A stretch of 61,822 nucleotides of DNA from a virus. This document shows, one piece after another, positions 39,842 through 48,168 of this stretch. A model generated the notes under the pieces. That model searched no databases, was not told the DNA's origin, and worked only from the letters and a program-made list of their open reading frames with translations. Each line of letters starts with the position of its first letter. Position 1 is the first letter of the stretch. Location of the stretch: positions 1 through 61,822 of the IMG/VR virus record IMGVR_UViG_3300036832_000756, one strand, 5' to 3'. The position numbers and the translations under genes were made by a program.

Positions 39842-40321
39842 ATGGCACGCATCATTCCCAACGAAAACACCTGGATCGGGTTCACCCCTGCCAGCATCAC
39901 CGACCCGGCTGCGCCCACGGCGGCCCAGGTGGCGGCGGCGATCGACCTGACCGGCTGGTGCATCAGCCTGAACGCCTCGGCTCGGGGCAACACGGTGCCC
40001 ACCCCGGCCTTCGACAGCCTGTTCGAGACCAGCACGGCCGGCACCTCGGCGGCGACCTTCGATGCGGACTTCTACCGCGACGACGAGGACGACACCGCCT
40101 GGGAGACCCTGCCGCGCGCCACTCGCGGGTTCTTCATCATCGCCCGGTTCGGCGGCACCGGCACCGGGAACCTGCCGATCGCCGGCGACGACTGCGAGGT
40201 CTGGCCGGTGATGATCACTTCGCGAACGATGGCCAACATGAGCTCGAACACCGTCTTGACCTTCACCGCGTCCTGCGCGGTCATGGTGGAACCCGCTGAG
40301 GATGCCGTCGTTGCCGCCTGA
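39842..40321 (+). CDS. Major tail (tube) protein
   Basis: A 159-aa beta-rich protein placed between the tail terminator and the frameshifted chaperones, where the tube gene lies. IDLTGWCISLNASARGNTVP with TPAFDSLFETSTAGTSAAT then FDADFYRDDEDDTAWETLPR and GDDCEVWPVMITSRTMANMS and VLTFTASCAVMVEPAED is the usual tube-subunit pattern. The ribosome site now lies inside the 3' end of the inserted endonuclease gene (GAGAGGGTGAGC). Confidence 0.83.
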   Translation: MARIIPNENTWIGFTPASITDPAAPTAAQVAAAIDLTGWCISLNASARGNTVPTPAFDSLFETSTAGTSAATFDADFYRDDEDDTAWETLPRATRGFFIIARFGGTGTGNLPIAGDDCEVWPVMITSRTMANMSSNTVLTFTASCAVMVEPAEDAVVAA

Positions 40322-40328
40322 CGGCTCT

Positions 40329-40350
40329 GACCAGGGCTAGCATCTGGTCC
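40329..40350 (+). promoter_or_regulatory. Inverted repeat with -10-like box before the tail chaperone gene
   Basis: GACCAG (40329-40334) and CTGGTC (40344-40349) form a 6-bp inverted repeat. TAGCAT between them (40338-40343) matches TANNNT and lies 13 bases before the ATG. There is no Shine-Dalgarno sequence, so a leaderless transcript is possible. No good -35 was seen at standard spacing. Confidence 0.35.
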
Positions 40351-40785
40351 ATGCCAAGCACTACAGCGAAGACCACCGAGGCTCGCCAGAAGCAGTCCGC
40401 CGACGACAAGCGCGCCACCATCGACGCGCTGATCAACAAGCCCCGCAACACCCACGAGTTCTCCCTGTTCCTCTCCGACGGCAACGGCGGGTCGAACGAG
40501 GTGACGCTGAAGTACCAGGCGATCGGGATGCGGGCCTACGACAAGCTGGTGTCCAAGCACCCGCCCAAGGCCGACCAGCGAGCGGAGGGGTCATCCTTCG
40601 ACATCGACTCCTTCGCCCCGGCCCTGATCAGTGCCTGTGCCGTGGAGCCGGAGATCAGCGTGGCCGAGGCCAAGGCCATCTGGGACTCCGACGACTGGTC
40701 GCGCGGGGACGTGATGGTGCTGTTCCGCAACGCCGTCGAGCTGAACAACCGGGGGCTGGACATCCCTTTCAACGAACGCGACTGA
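40351..40785 (+). CDS. Tail assembly chaperone G
   Basis: A 144-aa acidic helical protein ahead of the tape measure gene. KYQAIGMRAYDKLVSKHPPK and SFAPALISACAVEPEISVAE with AKAIWDSDDWSRGDVMVLFR are typical of gpG-type chaperones of actinophages. It coats the tape measure protein during tail assembly. About 7 codons before its stop lies a slippery heptamer that gives the longer GT protein. Confidence 0.83.
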   Translation: MPSTTAKTTEARQKQSADDKRATIDALINKPRNTHEFSLFLSDGNGGSNEVTLKYQAIGMRAYDKLVSKHPPKADQRAEGSSFDIDSFAPALISACAVEPEISVAEAKAIWDSDDWSRGDVMVLFRNAVELNNRGLDIPFNERD

Positions 40786-41138
40786 GGAGGGACCCCAACT
40801 TCTACATGGAGATGGCGTACTGCCACGAACACGCCATCCCGCACAGCAAGTTCCTGAAGTGGGACCCCGAGGACCGGGCCAAGACCCTGGCCTTCTCGAT
40901 GGAGTCGGCGATCCGCTGTCAGATGTGCGGCACCGCCGAGTGGGAGTGGGCCGAGAACAAGTTCGCCTTCACCGCGGTCGAGGAGTTCTGCCAGGGCTGC
41001 TACCAGAAGAGCGTGTTCAGTGACCAGCAAGGCTCGTCACTGCCCGGGACCAATGTCAAACTGATCCCGACCACTCCACAGCTCACTGCGCAGATGGCCG
41101 CCAAGGCGAGGAAGCGCGCCAGGCTGAGGATGGACTAG
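40351..41138 (+). CDS. Tail assembly chaperone GT (-1 frameshift product)
   Basis: Translation as join(40351-40770, 40770-41138) gives 262 aa. After the slip the sequence reads QRTRLRRDPNFYMEMAYCHE, then HAIPHSKFLKWDPEDRAKTL, the standard T-domain opening of actinophages. The T domain has two CxxC pairs (RCQMCGTAEWEW and FCQGCYQ), so a zinc ribbon is likely. It bridges the tube subunit and the tape measure protein. The -1 ORF lacks an own ribosome site near ATG 40806, which supports synthesis by frameshifting. Confidence 0.85.
40764..40770 (+). other. Slippery heptamer CCCTTTC for -1 frameshifting
   Basis: C CCT TTC in the zero frame fits X XXY YYZ exactly (CCC, TTT, C). Slipping back one base continues in the -1 frame as CAA CGA ACG CGA CTG AGG, with no stop until 41138. 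This is the conserved programmed frameshift of tail assembly chaperones. Confidence 0.88.
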
Positions 41139-41144
41139 GACGAG

Positions 41145-44100
41145 ATGACCAGCCAGCCCGTAGAGGCCAATGTCGTACTGACCGCTGACAACAGCGGCTA
41201 CGACCAGGCGATGGGTCAGTCCGCCACCGCCACCGACCGGGTGTCGGCCTCGGTGGACGCGCTGGGCAACAAGATCACGAAGATGACCAAGGTCGCCGGC
41301 AAGTCCCTGATCGGGATCTCGGTGGCCGACACCGGCATGATCGTCGGGGCCACCAAGGCCTGGAACGACTACGAGAAGCAGATGGCCCGGCTGAACTCCC
41401 AGTCGGCCGTGCTCTCGCGCACCCAGGACCAGCAGACCAAGGTGATGAAGGACTACACCGGCGCGGTGAAGAACCTGCGCTCGGAGTTCGGCACCTCCAC
41501 CTCCGAGGCAGCCAAGCTGGTGGAGACCCTCTCCAAGGTCACCAGCGTCAAGCAGAGCCGGGACCTGCAGGACCTCTCCCAGGTCTTCATCAAGATGGCG
41601 GCGGCCACCGGGGAGAGCTCGGAGGGACTGGCCAGCTCGCTGACCAACCTGCAGAAGATCATGGGCACGCCGATCAACGCCCAGCAGAGCAAGAAGTACG
41701 CCGACACCTTCACCTACCTGGCTGCCCAGACCAACTCCAGCGCCCAGGGCCTGATGGACTTCACCGCCCAGCTGGCCCCGGTGGCCAAGTCGCTGGGCAT
41801 GAACACCCAGCAGGTGGCCGGGTTCGCCACCGCCTTCACCAAGGCCGGTGCGGACGGCGGGGCCGCGGCCACGGCGTTCACCAAGGTCACCGGCGACCTG
41901 CTGAAGTCGCTGCAGTCCGGGTCCCCGGAGCTGGCCCACTACGCCAACATCGTCGGGACCACCCAGGGCAACTTCCGGAAGCTGGCCAAGGACAACTCGG
42001 CCGAGGCCGTGGTCGAGATCTTCGAGTCGCTGGCTCGGCACAGCAAGTCCGCCACCACCGAGCTGAACCGGCTGGGCCTGGACGGACCACGCACCATCCG
42101 CCAGATCACCCAGATGATGAACGCCCCGGGCGGGATCCGGGCGTCCATGGGAATGGCCGAGGACCCGCGGGCCAAGGGGGCCACCGACCGCGGCTACCAG
42201 GCCACGATGGCCGGGCTGAGCGACGAGTTCGACAAGCTGCAGGAGGACCTCAAGCAGACCGCCGAGGCCTTCGCCACCTATCTCGGCCCGGCCCTCGAGC
42301 TGTTCCTGAAGGGGATGGAGAAGGCCGCCTCGATCGTGCAGTCGATCACCGAGGGGCCGATGGGCAAGTTCCTCCAGGTGGTCTCGGGGTTCCTGGCCCC
42401 GCTGGCCGGCGCGGCCGGGCTGCTGCTGCTGTTCGCGGGGGCCCTGGTCAAAGTGGCCAGCGCCTTCACCCTGCTCCGCTCCTCGGCCGCCTACGGCCTG
42501 CGGGAGGGCTTCGGCGGTGCGGCCGGGCTGACCAAGACCGGGGTGGACGCCGAGGGCCGGAGCATGTTCGGTCCGATGGGCGGAGGTGCCCTGGGCAAGC
42601 GGGGCGCGCAGCTGGCCGAGGGCGGCACCTGGATCCAGCGCGGGCTGTACACCGGCGGTGCGTTCGCCGGGCAGGGGCTGGGTGCGTTCCGGCGCGGGGG
42701 TGCGGTCCCGGAGAGCTGGTACCAGACCCGGGAGGCGCTGAGCTCGAAGATCCCGTGGACCGAGCAGTACGCACGCCCGACCGAGGGCACCATGCGCGGC
42801 CCGCTGTCCTACCTGGCCGGCGGGGTAGCCAAGGGCATCGACGAGTTCGTGACCCCGACCTTCGACGCGATGCGCTACGCCGACCCCACCAAGCGGCGGC
42901 AGTGGGTGGACCGGGAGGCTCCCTGGGCCAAGCTGTCGCAGCGGGCGGACCTGGTGCGGTCGATGGGCCGGACCGGGCTGGTCGAAGGTCAGATGGACAC
43001 GGTGCGCTCCGAGATCGCCAAGGTCCACGAGGACCCGTTGATGACCAACGAGGCCCGGGAGGCGCGGCTCCAGGAGCTGCGCACCATCCGCTCGGAGACC
43101 CAGCAGCGGGTGACCTCGGCCAGGGCCCAGGAGTCCGCCGACCGCGAGGTGATCGCCAGCCAACAGCTGCTGACCCGGGAGAACGAGACCGCGGCGGCCA
43201 GTACCAAGGGGCTCGGTGCATCACTGGGGAAGCTGGGAGCCAACGTCGGCGGCGGGATCCTGGGTGCCGGCCGAGCCGGGCTCGGTGCCGCCTGGCGGTC
43301 CGGGATGGTCGGCCAGGGCGTGGCCATGGGCGCGACGATCGCCGGCGGGATGACCGGCTCGAACGCGCTGATGATGGGTGGCACCGGCGCGATGATCGGC
43401 TCGATGCTCCCGGGCCCAGGGACCGTGATCGGGGCCGGGGTCGGCACTGCCGCCGGCCTGGCGATGGACGCGGCGCACGCCAACGACTCGGTGACCGAGT
43501 CGATCAAGAACCTGAACGACCAGGCCGACGAGGCCTCCCGGACCGGCTCCGGCCTGTCCGACCTGAACCAGGCCACCCTGGACTCCCAGAAGGGCCTGGA
43601 CGACTGGTCCAAGAGCATCGGCGGGTCCGGCAGCAAGCTGGACTACTGGTTCGGCGCGCCGAAGCTCTCCCAGATCACCAAGGCCCCCGGCGCGGTGAAG
43701 AACCTGGTCGAGGGGGTCCTCGGCAGCTCGGACGTGGAGGAGGCCCAGAAGAAGCAGGACGAGGCCGTCTCGAAGGCCAAGAACACCGAGGCCGCGATCC
43801 GGGACCTGGCCAAGGCCAGCGGGGTCAAGCTGACCGGATCCGACACCAACCAGCGCGCCCAGCTGGAGCAGTTCATGTCCAACCGGGGGCAGGCGGCACT
43901 GGGCGCGGCGAACATCGAGCTGCCGGACTTCATCGCGGCCCGGAAGGAAGGCGGCGCGCACTACCAGCAGATGATCCAGCAGGCCACGGCCCCGGGCCAG
44001 GCCAACGGGATGTGGGACCGGCTGCGCACCACCGCAGCCGGCTCGGCGATGCTGGACGACAAGACCGCCCGGCAGTCGATCCGGTACCAGGGCGACGTGG

Positions 44101-47100
44101 CGAAGTTCTACGACGCCACCAACGAGGTCTTCGACAAGATGCGGAACTCGGGGATGTCCTACCTGGACATCATCAAGTCCACCGAGCAGGCGCAGCAGAA
44201 GATCGGCGACGAGAACACCCGCGAGTACGAGCTGCAGATGGCGATGAGCCAGAAGGCTCAGCAGGCGCTGCAGATGCAGGCCCCGCAGCTGGGCCGGGCC
44301 GCCACCTTCACCCAGCAGCTCCAGCTCGGTGCGACGGTGATGGGGATCAAGCCGAAGACCGAGGAGCAGGCCACCCAGATCGAGCAGCAGAAGCAGGCCA
44401 CGGAGCAGGCGATCGCCGACAACGACGCCTACTTCCGGCAGATGCTGCTGGCCCAGCAGCAGTACGACCGGAGCCGACGACGGGCCCAGGACGACTTCGC
44501 CCTGCAGCGCCAGTACCAGGAGTACGACTACAACCTGCAGCGCAGCCGGGCCGAGGAGAGCTTCAACCGGATGCGGGCCCGGGCGGTGGCCGACTACCAC
44601 CGCAGCGTGAGCCGGGCCTGGTCCGACTTCAACCTGCAGCGCTCCCGGCAGGAGGACGACTACAACCACCAGCTCGAGGTCCAGGCCAAGCAGCGGGTGC
44701 TGAGCATGAACCTCTACCAGCGCACCGACACCCAGAACACCTCCTCGGCCACCTGGCTGTCGGCCAACGCCGGCGACATGATCAGCCGGATGCGGACGCA
44801 GATCGCGGACCTGCGCAAGCTTCGGTCCTTCGGCGTCACCGACGAAGCGATCCAGATGTACCAGCTGGCCAGCCCGGAGAACCAGCAGGAGCTGTCCCGG
44901 CTGGTCGCGGAGATGACCCCGCGGATGGCCCAGCGGTTCAACCGGAACGTCTCCACGATGACCCGGCTGTCCGGGCGGCTGGGCCAGGACCCCGGGAACC
45001 TGGACGCCGCCGAGCAGGAGCGTGGGTACCGGCAGAGCCGGGAGCGCGGCATGGCGGACATGCGCCGCACCATGCAGCGGGGTCACGACGACTTCGAGCG
45101 CGGCCTGCGCCAGCAGCGCCAGGACTTCAACATCATGATGGACCAGCAGGCCGAGGACTACGAGACCCAGCAGGACCGGCAGCTGAAGGCCTACCACACC
45201 TCGATGCACCGGGCAGCGGTGGACATGGCGCACATGGCCGACGAGATCACCGGGTCCATCGAGTCGGTGCTGGTCCGGGCGCACAAGAAGCTGACCGGCA
45301 GCGCCCAGGAGCAGGCCGGGATCGCCCTGAAGGCGTTCCAGGACCTGAAGGCCTCCACCACGCCCGAGGCGGTCTCGCTGATGCAGGACCTGTCCCGGGT
45401 CTTCGGGTTCAAGTACACCAACCCGCTGACCGGCGGCGGGGGCGACGCGGCCTCGACCATGCCCTCGATCGGCGGGCGCACCACTGCCGGGGAGGCCTCC
45501 GGATCCATCGCCGCTCCGTACCACCACGGCGGGCCCGCTCCGGCCTACGTCCCCGGAGCCGCGCCGGGATCCAGCCCGTCCGCGGGCGGGGCGGCCGGGT
45601 TCCACGCCGGTGGCACCGTGCCCGGCTGGTCCCCGGGGCGGGACACGGTGATGGTCAACCTGTCCGGCGGCGAGGCGATCATGCGCCCGGAGTGGGCCCG
45701 GGCGATCGGGGAGCAGAACATCAACGCGATGAACCACGCCGCCAAGCACGGGCTGATCACCAAGACCGGCGGGGTCGCGGCGGGCAGCGGGTACGCCGAC
45801 GGCGGGATCTACCGCCCGGTCAAGGGCGGCACCCTGGTCCAGGGCCCGCACGACCAGTTCACCGGCTACACCGCGCTGGACATCGGGGTCCCGGTCGGCA
45901 CCCCGGTCTACGCGGTGGAGTCCGGGCTGATCAGCCGGTCCTACGACATCACCGGCTACGAGCCGCGCCGCAAGCTGCCCCAGGACGGCTACAAGTCCTA
46001 CGGCCGGGTGATGTACCTGCAGACCGACCACGGGCCCACCCTGGTCTACGCCCACCTGTCCAAGCGCGGCTTCTCCCAGGGCACCCACGTGCAGGGTGGG
46101 CAGGCGATCGGCCTGTCCGGCAACTCCGGCTACGTGCTCGGGGTCACCGGCGCGCACCTGCACTTCGGCGACTCCGACGGGAACCCCGGTGAGTTCATGG
46201 GCGGCGATGTCGGCTCGGGCACCATCCAGGGCGGGGTCACCGGCGGCGAGGTGAGCGTCGGGGCCACGATGACCCGGGGCCAGGCCCGGCGGATGGTGGC
46301 CCGGGACGTGCTGAAGGCGGTCTACGCCAAGGCCGAGGCCGCGGCGGCCAAGATGCACGGCGTGCACCCGCTGCAGGCCGGGATGATCAGCCAGGTCATC
46401 AACCGGATGGCGATCCGCAAGATCAACCAGCTGGTCCGGACCTACGGAGCCCCGGGCGCGGTCGGCGGCGGCGGGCTGACCAGCCTGGACCCCGCCGCCG
46501 GCTACGGAGGTGGCGCGGCCGGGGTCTGGAGGGCGCTGACCTCGGCCGGGTTCACCAAGGTGCAGGCCGCCGGGATCATGGGCAACATGCAGTCGGAGTC
46601 CGGCTTCGACCCCTTCATCGTCCAGGGCGGCGGGCACTCGATGAACCCGGCTGCGGCCGGTGGCGGCGGCTACGGCCTGGTCCAGTGGACGCCCGGGTCG
46701 AAGCTGAACTCCTACCTGAAGGGGAACCCGCCCTCGGTGGCCTCCGAGGTCAACGCCCTGTCCGCCCAGCTCGCCGGGCACGGCAGCTCCCCGGAGGGAG
46801 CGGCCGGAGCGGCCCTGCGCCAGGCCAGGTCGGTGGCCGAGGCGGCCCGGGCCTTCGAGATGAAGTACGAGCGGCACGCCGGCCCGCCGCAGCCCAACCG
46901 GACCAGCCAGGCCCAGGCCATCTACGACCGGTACGCCGCCGACGGCGCGATCATCCACAAGGGCCCGCAGCGGCTGGTGGTGGGCGAGGAGGGCCCGGAG
47001 GCGGTGATCCCGCTCAACGACAAGGGCGGTGAGTTCCTGGCCCGCTCACTCGGGCTGACCACCGCGCCGATGGCCGGCGGGTCGGTGAGCATCTCGAACT

Positions 47101-47240
47101 ACCGGATCGACCGGTCCACGAACTTCACCGGGCCGATCACGGTGCAGGCCAACGACCCGAACGAGCTGCTGGCCAAGCTGCAGGCCCGTCAGCGGGTCCG
47201 CGCCCTGAGCCGCCCCTCCCTGACAGGATCAGCGGCATGA
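41145..47240 (+). CDS. Tape measure protein with M23-like and tail-lysozyme domains
   Basis: A 2031-aa protein that sets tail length. N-terminal 400 residues are helical tape-measure type (ATAFTKVTGDLLKSLQSGSP). A hydrophobic helix pair lies near 405-445 and a Gly-rich one near 700-770. Residues about 1100-1200 and 1300-1370 hold two blocks of 11-residue repeats with an aromatic at a fixed site. Residues about 1560-1685 form an M23-like domain (HLHFGD, YAHLSKRG), but its first zinc ligand position is Tyr (GYTALDIG). Residues about 1790-1935 match phage tail lysozyme (GFTKVQAAGIMGNMQSESGF). These domains probably help local cell-wall opening during DNA entry. Confidence 0.9.
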   Translation: MTSQPVEANVVLTADNSGYDQAMGQSATATDRVSASVDALGNKITKMTKVAGKSLIGISVADTGMIVGATKAWNDYEKQMARLNSQSAVLSRTQDQQTKVMKDYTGAVKNLRSEFGTSTSEAAKLVETLSKVTSVKQSRDLQDLSQVFIKMAAATGESSEGLASSLTNLQKIMGTPINAQQSKKYADTFTYLAAQTNSSAQGLMDFTAQLAPVAKSLGMNTQQVAGFATAFTKAGADGGAAATAFTKVTGDLLKSLQSGSPELAHYANIVGTTQGNFRKLAKDNSAEAVVEIFESLARHSKSATTELNRLGLDGPRTIRQITQMMNAPGGIRASMGMAEDPRAKGATDRGYQATMAGLSDEFDKLQEDLKQTAEAFATYLGPALELFLKGMEKAASIVQSITEGPMGKFLQVVSGFLAPLAGAAGLLLLFAGALVKVASAFTLLRSSAAYGLREGFGGAAGLTKTGVDAEGRSMFGPMGGGALGKRGAQLAEGGTWIQRGLYTGGAFAGQGLGAFRRGGAVPESWYQTREALSSKIPWTEQYARPTEGTMRGPLSYLAGGVAKGIDEFVTPTFDAMRYADPTKRRQWVDREAPWAKLSQRADLVRSMGRTGLVEGQMDTVRSEIAKVHEDPLMTNEAREARLQELRTIRSETQQRVTSARAQESADREVIASQQLLTRENETAAASTKGLGASLGKLGANVGGGILGAGRAGLGAAWRSGMVGQGVAMGATIAGGMTGSNALMMGGTGAMIGSMLPGPGTVIGAGVGTAAGLAMDAAHANDSVTESIKNLNDQADEASRTGSGLSDLNQATLDSQKGLDDWSKSIGGSGSKLDYWFGAPKLSQITKAPGAVKNLVEGVLGSSDVEEAQKKQDEAVSKAKNTEAAIRDLAKASGVKLTGSDTNQRAQLEQFMSNRGQAALGAANIELPDFIAARKEGGAHYQQMIQQATAPGQANGMWDRLRTTAAGSAMLDDKTARQSIRYQGDVAKFYDATNEVFDKMRNSGMSYLDIIKSTEQAQQKIGDENTREYELQMAMSQKAQQALQMQAPQLGRAATFTQQLQLGATVMGIKPKTEEQATQIEQQKQATEQAIADNDAYFRQMLLAQQQYDRSRRRAQDDFALQRQYQEYDYNLQRSRAEESFNRMRARAVADYHRSVSRAWSDFNLQRSRQEDDYNHQLEVQAKQRVLSMNLYQRTDTQNTSSATWLSANAGDMISRMRTQIADLRKLRSFGVTDEAIQMYQLASPENQQELSRLVAEMTPRMAQRFNRNVSTMTRLSGRLGQDPGNLDAAEQERGYRQSRERGMADMRRTMQRGHDDFERGLRQQRQDFNIMMDQQAEDYETQQDRQLKAYHTSMHRAAVDMAHMADEITGSIESVLVRAHKKLTGSAQEQAGIALKAFQDLKASTTPEAVSLMQDLSRVFGFKYTNPLTGGGGDAASTMPSIGGRTTAGEASGSIAAPYHHGGPAPAYVPGAAPGSSPSAGGAAGFHAGGTVPGWSPGRDTVMVNLSGGEAIMRPEWARAIGEQNINAMNHAAKHGLITKTGGVAAGSGYADGGIYRPVKGGTLVQGPHDQFTGYTALDIGVPVGTPVYAVESGLISRSYDITGYEPRRKLPQDGYKSYGRVMYLQTDHGPTLVYAHLSKRGFSQGTHVQGGQAIGLSGNSGYVLGVTGAHLHFGDSDGNPGEFMGGDVGSGTIQGGVTGGEVSVGATMTRGQARRMVARDVLKAVYAKAEAAAAKMHGVHPLQAGMISQVINRMAIRKINQLVRTYGAPGAVGGGGLTSLDPAAGYGGGAAGVWRALTSAGFTKVQAAGIMGNMQSESGFDPFIVQGGGHSMNPAAAGGGGYGLVQWTPGSKLNSYLKGNPPSVASEVNALSAQLAGHGSSPEGAAGAALRQARSVAEAARAFEMKYERHAGPPQPNRTSQAQAIYDRYAADGAIIHKGPQRLVVGEEGPEAVIPLNDKGGEFLARSLGLTTAPMAGGSVSISNYRIDRSTNFTGPITVQANDPNELLAKLQARQRVRALSRPSLTGSAA

Positions 47241-47713
47241 GACAGCCCAAGCCCTTCGTCAGCGACCCCGAGCCCGGGCTGGGCTACCTGGCGGTGGAGA
47301 TCTCCTACGGCTCCCGGTGGGTCAACCTCAACGACGGGGAGAGCTACAAGATCAACGGCGACCAGACCCGGGACACCACCAGCAAGTCCTGGCGGAAGGT
47401 GACCGCGGACTCCCCGGTGCTGGGCGGCAACTACCTGATCCACGCGGTGCCGGACATGGTGAACGAGACGATCGCGGTCTGGATCTACGGGCAGTCCCAG
47501 TCCGAGGTGGCCGACAACCTGTTCGGGCTGAACATGCTCTTCGAGCAGTACGACTACCGGATCCGGTGGACCCTGGACGACTACCGGGAGTACTGGCGCT
47601 GCCAGCTGGCCGAGGCGGCGATGAGCCGGGGCATGGTCTGGACCCACTCACTGATGGCGATGGCCTCCTTCACCATCCCGCGCTACCCGGACGTGACCCG
47701 GGAGCGGATCTGA
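47237..47713 (+). CDS. Tail protein after the tape measure gene
   Basis: A 158-aa protein, ATGA-coupled to the tape measure gene. SYGSRWVNLNDGESYKINGD, YLIHAVPDMVNETIAVWIYG and LFEQYDYRIRWTLDDYREYW give a beta-rich fold like small distal tail subunits. It is probably part of the tail-tip ring. Confidence 0.65.
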   Translation: MRQPKPFVSDPEPGLGYLAVEISYGSRWVNLNDGESYKINGDQTRDTTSKSWRKVTADSPVLGGNYLIHAVPDMVNETIAVWIYGQSQSEVADNLFGLNMLFEQYDYRIRWTLDDYREYWRCQLAEAAMSRGMVWTHSLMAMASFTIPRYPDVTRERI

Positions 47714-48168
47714 TGGCGGGCCGGCTCACGATGTGGGGTGCCAGCGAGGTGCTCACCACCTTCTTCGGCAACGGCGAGCAGAGCCGGGACGCCCCCGGCT
47801 CCTTCTGGCTGGCCCTGGTCCGGGAGATCGCCCCCACCCCGTACATGTCCGGGGCCGAGATCGATGAGCCGGACCAGGCCGACTACGCCCGGGTGGAGAT
47901 CCCCAACGACACCCTGAACTGGGACAACGCCTCGGCCCCGCAGGTGATCAGCAACCTGCTGGTGGCCTCGTTCGCGGTCGCGGTCACCGACTGGGGCGAG
48001 TGCCGGTTCTGGGCGCTGTGCAACGCGCCGATCGACGGCTTCAACTACCTGGTCGGCGACCTCGAGGTCCCGCTCCTGGTGAGTGCCGGTGACACCGTGG
48101 AGGTGAGCGAGGGCGATCTGGGCGTCTCCTTGGGGCCGTTCTTCTCCGCCGAGGACGAGGACGACTGA
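47713..48168 (+). CDS. Minor tail protein, 151 aa
   Basis: TGATG overlap with the preceding gene. Starts MAGRLTMWGASEVLTTFFGN, with APGSFWLALVREIAPTPYMS and QVISNLLVASFAVAVTDWGE. This pattern (a DUF of phage tail fibre-tip proteins that opens with GA..L..F) is common in siphophages. Its C-terminus is acidic. Structural role inferred. Confidence 0.62.
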   Translation: MAGRLTMWGASEVLTTFFGNGEQSRDAPGSFWLALVREIAPTPYMSGAEIDEPDQADYARVEIPNDTLNWDNASAPQVISNLLVASFAVAVTDWGECRFWALCNAPIDGFNYLVGDLEVPLLVSAGDTVEVSEGDLGVSLGPFFSAEDEDD

